Of a stretch of 64,000 bases of DNA, positions 61,188 through 64,000 are shown piece after piece. Positions within the stretch are counted from its first letter, which is position 1. Each line of letters begins with the position of its first letter. Source of the DNA: a virus. The notes under the pieces are model-generated. The model made no database searches and had not been told where the DNA came from. It saw nothing but the letters and a program-made list of their open reading frames with translations. Made by a program: the position numbers and the translations under genes. The stretch is from the IMG/VR virus record IMGVR_UViG_3300042566_000706, positions 1 to 64,000 of that record; one strand, 5' to 3'.

Positions 61188-63599
61188 TTATGAACCACAA
61201 CCAACACATTCAAATGGTGAATCGTCTGGTTTTGCGGTCAAGGTTGCATCGTTTTGTTCAAAATGTATTGAATTCGTCGTTTGTGCTTGCACTGGTTCTG
61301 GTTTTGGTGTTGTGGCTGAAATATCCACCCCTAAACTTTTTATAGCGTCTACCGCTGAACGAGTTCTTAAATAATACATTCCGGTTTTTAAACCCATTTT
61401 CCAACCATAAATGTGTGCCGCCAATAATTTTGGTTTTGTCACATTGTCCATAAATAAATTCATAGATTGTGATTGGTCAATATAAACAGCGCGATTTGCT
61501 GCCATTTGGATAATTCTTTTTTGTGACATTTCCCAAACGGTTTTATATATCTCTTTTAATTCTGTAGGAATTTCTGGGATATTTTGAACAGAACCATTTT
61601 CCATAATTAATTTATTTTTGATGGTATCGTTCCACATACCAATCTTTAATAAATCTTTTACTAAATGTTTGTTAATTACAACAAATTCTCCACTTAAAGT
61701 TCTTCTCAAGTAAAGATTTGTTGTGAATGGTTCAAACGCTTCATTGTTACCCAAAATTTGTGCTGTAGATGCCGTTGGCATAGGTGCAACCAATAAAGAG
61801 TTTCTAACACCAAATTTGATGATTTGTTTTCTTAGTGATTTCCAGTCCCATCTACCTGAAGTGTCCTTATCAGTTTTACCCCACATTTGATATTGTAAAA
61901 TACCTTGAGATAAAGGTGATCCTTCAAATGTTTCATAAGCACCTTCTTTTTGTGCTATCTCCATTGAAGATGTTAGTGCTGCAAAATAAATTGTTTCAAA
62001 AATTTCCACTTGGATTTTATCCGCCAATTCACTTTCAAATGCAATACCTAACAAACAGAAAATATCTGCTAAACCTTGAATACCTAAACCTACTGGTCTG
62101 TGTCTAAAGTTAGAGCGTTTAGTTTCTTCTGTCGGGTAGTAATTTAAATCAATCACATTGTTTAAGTTCCTAACAATTTGCTTAGTAGTTTCATATAACA
62201 ATTCATGATTGAACTCACCATTAATAATATATTTTGGTAAAGCGATTGACGCTAAATTACAAACTGCTTGTTCATCGGCAGATGAATATTCAATAATTTC
62301 AGTACATAAGTTAGATGACTTGATTGTACCTAAATTCTTTTGGTTTGATTTATAATTTGCAGGGTCTTTGTACAACATGTAAGGTGTACCTGTTTCTATT
62401 TGCGCTTCTAAAATCTTATCCATCAATTTTCTTGCCTTTACAACTTTACGCGCTCTACCTTCTTGTTCGTATTGTTCATATAATTTTGTAAAGTTCTTTT
62501 CTTCTGGTGTGTCATATGTATCAGATAAACCTGGAGCTTCGTCTGGTGTGAATAGTGACCAATCACCATCTTCCTCAACTCGCTTCATGAATAAATCTGG
62601 AGTCCACATTGCTAAAAATAAATCTCTAGCACGCATCTCTTCTTTACCAGTATTTTTTCTTAATTCAATAAATTCAAAAACGTCTGAATGCCAAGGTTCT
62701 AAATAAATCGCAAATGAACCTTTACGTTTACCACCTTGATTAATCCAACGAGCAATTTCATTGTATGTCTTCATCATAGGGATTAAGCCATCAGATTCAC
62801 CGCCTGTACCCTTTATATACGCACCCTTTGCTCTAACATTGTGAACGTGTAATCCAATACCACCGGCCCATTTAGATATGTGTGCAACGTCTTTAATTGT
62901 TGAAAACAACCCCTCGATACTGTCGTCTTTATTCGCTAATAAGAAACATGATGACATTTGTGCCTTTGGTGTTCCGGCATTAAACAATGTTGGTGTTGCG
63001 TGTGTATATAAATGAGTAGACAAATCATCATAGATTCTTAAGCCCATTTCTAAATCACCATTACAAATACCCATAGCAACTCGCATATAAAGATACTGTG
63101 GTCTTTCAACTATTTTTTCGCCAATCTTTAATAGGTATGATCTTTCTAAAGTTTTAATCCCAAAAAAATCAAAATCTAAATCCCTTTCGATATCAATCGC
63201 TGAGTCAATTACTTCTTTGTTTTCCAAAACAAAATCATATAAATTTTTTGAAATCAATGATGATTCTTTTCCAGTTTTAGGTTCATTGAAAGAATATAAT
63301 TGTTTAATACATTGTGAAAATTTATTTGGTGTTGATTTATGTAAATTTGAAACAGCAATTCTACCAGCTAATTTTGCGTAATCTGGATGAGTTGTTGTCA
63401 TTGATGCGGCGGTTTCAGCCGCTAGTTTATCTAACTCTAATGTACTAATTCCATCATATATCCCTTGCGTTACTTTAAGAGTGATGTATGTTGGGTCAAT
63501 ATATTCCAAATTTAAGTCATGACAAAGGGCACTAATTCTTTTAGTAATTTTGTCATATCTCATTTCTTCTAATTCACCGTTTCTTTTTTTTACCTTCAT
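61188..63599 (-). CDS. nrdA: Ribonucleotide reductase, class I large subunit
   Basis: An 803-residue NrdA. N-terminal ATP-cone (about 1-90), M-S-S-C-F-L-L with the first active-site Cys (about 216), N-L-C-T-E-I with the radical Cys and catalytic N and E (about 428-433), P-M-P-T-A-S-T-A-Q (about 607) and a C-terminal C-V-G-C-G-S pair that takes electrons from thioredoxin or glutaredoxin. Reduces ribonucleoside diphosphates for phage DNA synthesis in the cytoplasm. It lies 11 bp after nrdB. The intact ATP-cone suggests allosteric control by ATP/dATP. Confidence 0.95.
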   Translation of the reverse strand: MKVKKRNGELEEMRYDKITKRISALCHDLNLEYIDPTYITLKVTQGIYDGISTLELDKLAAETAASMTTTHPDYAKLAGRIAVSNLHKSTPNKFSQCIKQLYSFNEPKTGKESSLISKNLYDFVLENKEVIDSAIDIERDLDFDFFGIKTLERSYLLKIGEKIVERPQYLYMRVAMGICNGDLEMGLRIYDDLSTHLYTHATPTLFNAGTPKAQMSSCFLLANKDDSIEGLFSTIKDVAHISKWAGGIGLHVHNVRAKGAYIKGTGGESDGLIPMMKTYNEIARWINQGGKRKGSFAIYLEPWHSDVFEFIELRKNTGKEEMRARDLFLAMWTPDLFMKRVEEDGDWSLFTPDEAPGLSDTYDTPEEKNFTKLYEQYEQEGRARKVVKARKLMDKILEAQIETGTPYMLYKDPANYKSNQKNLGTIKSSNLCTEIIEYSSADEQAVCNLASIALPKYIINGEFNHELLYETTKQIVRNLNNVIDLNYYPTEETKRSNFRHRPVGLGIQGLADIFCLLGIAFESELADKIQVEIFETIYFAALTSSMEIAQKEGAYETFEGSPLSQGILQYQMWGKTDKDTSGRWDWKSLRKQIIKFGVRNSLLVAPMPTASTAQILGNNEAFEPFTTNLYLRRTLSGEFVVINKHLVKDLLKIGMWNDTIKNKLIMENGSVQNIPEIPTELKEIYKTVWEMSQKRIIQMAANRAVYIDQSQSMNLFMDNVTKPKLLAAHIYGWKMGLKTGMYYLRTRSAVDAIKSLGVDISATTPKPEPVQAQTTNSIHFEQNDATLTAKPDDSPFECVGCGS

Positions 63600-63610
63600 T
63601 TTTTATTATT

Positions 63611-64000
63611 TTAAAAATCCATGTCAGAAAATGCGCTGTCAAGTTCTTCTTCAGCTTTATTATGTACTCCTGCTTTTTGGTACTCAGCAACTCTTTTTTC
63701 AAAGAAATTGGTTTTACCTTGAATAGCGATATTCTCCATGAAGTCAAATGGATTCGCTACGTTGTATACTTTAGAACAACCTAAAGCAACTAATAATCTG
63801 TCTGTGACAAATTCAAGATACTGAGACATTAAATCTGAGTTCATACCGATTAATCTAACAGGTAACGCCTCTAATATAAATTCCTTCTCAATTTCTAATG
63901 CGCTAACAATGATTTCTTTAAGTTTCTTTTCAGGTATTTTTTTCTCAATATGACTGTTGTATAAATGACAAGCAAAATCACAATGCATACCTTCGTCTCT
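63611..64000 (-). CDS. nrdB: Ribonucleotide reductase small subunit, C-terminal part
   Basis: Partial: the frame continues past the right edge (no start in the window). The visible 129 residues begin [11 protein letters not shown], the conserved helix carrying iron ligands E and H of NrdB, then [16 protein letters not shown] and N-P-F-D-F-M-E-N. The tail ends S-A-F-S-D-M-D-F, the NrdA-docking peptide. Supplies the tyrosyl radical to NrdA encoded next door. Confidence 0.93.
   Translation of the reverse strand, partial: RDEGMHCDFACHLYNSHIEKKIPEKKLKEIIVSALEIEKEFILEALPVRLIGMNSDLMSQYLEFVTDRLLVALGCSKVYNVANPFDFMENIAIQGKTNFFEKRVAEYQKAGVHNKAEEELDSAFSDMDF

Noticed and set aside
1-64000. T4 late promoters (TATAAATA in the coding direction)
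   Set aside because: The TATAAATA strings I found upstream of minus-strand genes read TATTTATA in the direction of transcription, so they are not classical T4 late promoters.
1-64000. Diversity-generating retroelement, CRISPR array, insertion sequence or integrase
   Set aside because: Despite the variable-looking adhesins I see no reverse transcriptase, no template/variable repeat pair, no regularly spaced direct repeats with unique spacers, and no transposase or integrase.

Overview
The window is a piece of a large, AT-rich tailed bacteriophage genome. Nearly all genes are packed on the minus strand, with 1-40 bp gaps or short start/stop overlaps. The recognisable core is that of a contractile-tailed, T4-related virus: baseplate wedge proteins of the gp25 and gp6 type, the gp46/gp47 (Rad50/Mre11-like) recombination nuclease, a TOPRIM primase, a RuvC-type resolvase, ribonucleotide reductase (NrdA, NrdB), thioredoxin and glutaredoxin. 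I see no capsid, portal, terminase, tail sheath or tube, DNA polymerase, helicase or integrase, so this is only part of the genome. The host is probably a Bacteroidota bacterium. The phage sigma factor resembles the primary sigma of that phylum, a small histone H1-like (Hc1) gene of a type common there is present, and Shine-Dalgarno sequences are mostly absent. This host call is an inference.

Layout, by coordinate. 1-11.5 kb: tail-fibre and receptor-binding genes (LamG-like, three C1q-like, a 1067-residue collagen-like fibre, and three fibres rich in repeated beta modules). 11.5-14 kb: glutaredoxin, thioredoxin, an AAA ATPase and a NusG homologue. 14.1-14.9 kb: two plus-strand genes. 14.9-20 kb: small unknown genes, including two very short ones (membrane protein, H1-like histone), a Cys-rich protein and a ParB-like protein. 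19.6-25.2 kb: putative amidase, membrane proteins, an RpoD-like sigma factor and a possible spanin pair. 25.2-27.8 kb: a zinc-ribbon protein behind a structured leader, ClpP, and a plus-strand DEDDh exonuclease. 27.8-35.3 kb: DNA recombination and replication genes. 35.3-50.5 kb: virion proteins dominated by Thr-Pro-Thr stalk repeats. 50.5-61 kb: baseplate and tail genes. 61.2-64 kb: nrdA and the 3' part of nrdB.

How it fits together: NrdA/NrdB with Trx/Grx would supply dNTPs. Primase, gp46/47, a PD-(D/E)XK nuclease and RuvC would act in replication, recombination and resolution. The sigma factor, NusG and H1-like protein suggest the phage redirects host RNA polymerase and perhaps coats DNA. 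A TATTTATA-type motif lies just upstream of many genes on both strands, oriented with the gene. It sits immediately after terminator hairpins in at least two places, so it is a candidate phage promoter. Much of the coding capacity goes to adhesins built from low-complexity repeats (Gly-Thr-Ser/Gly-Ser-Ser collagen-like and Thr-Pro stalks) and swapped beta modules.
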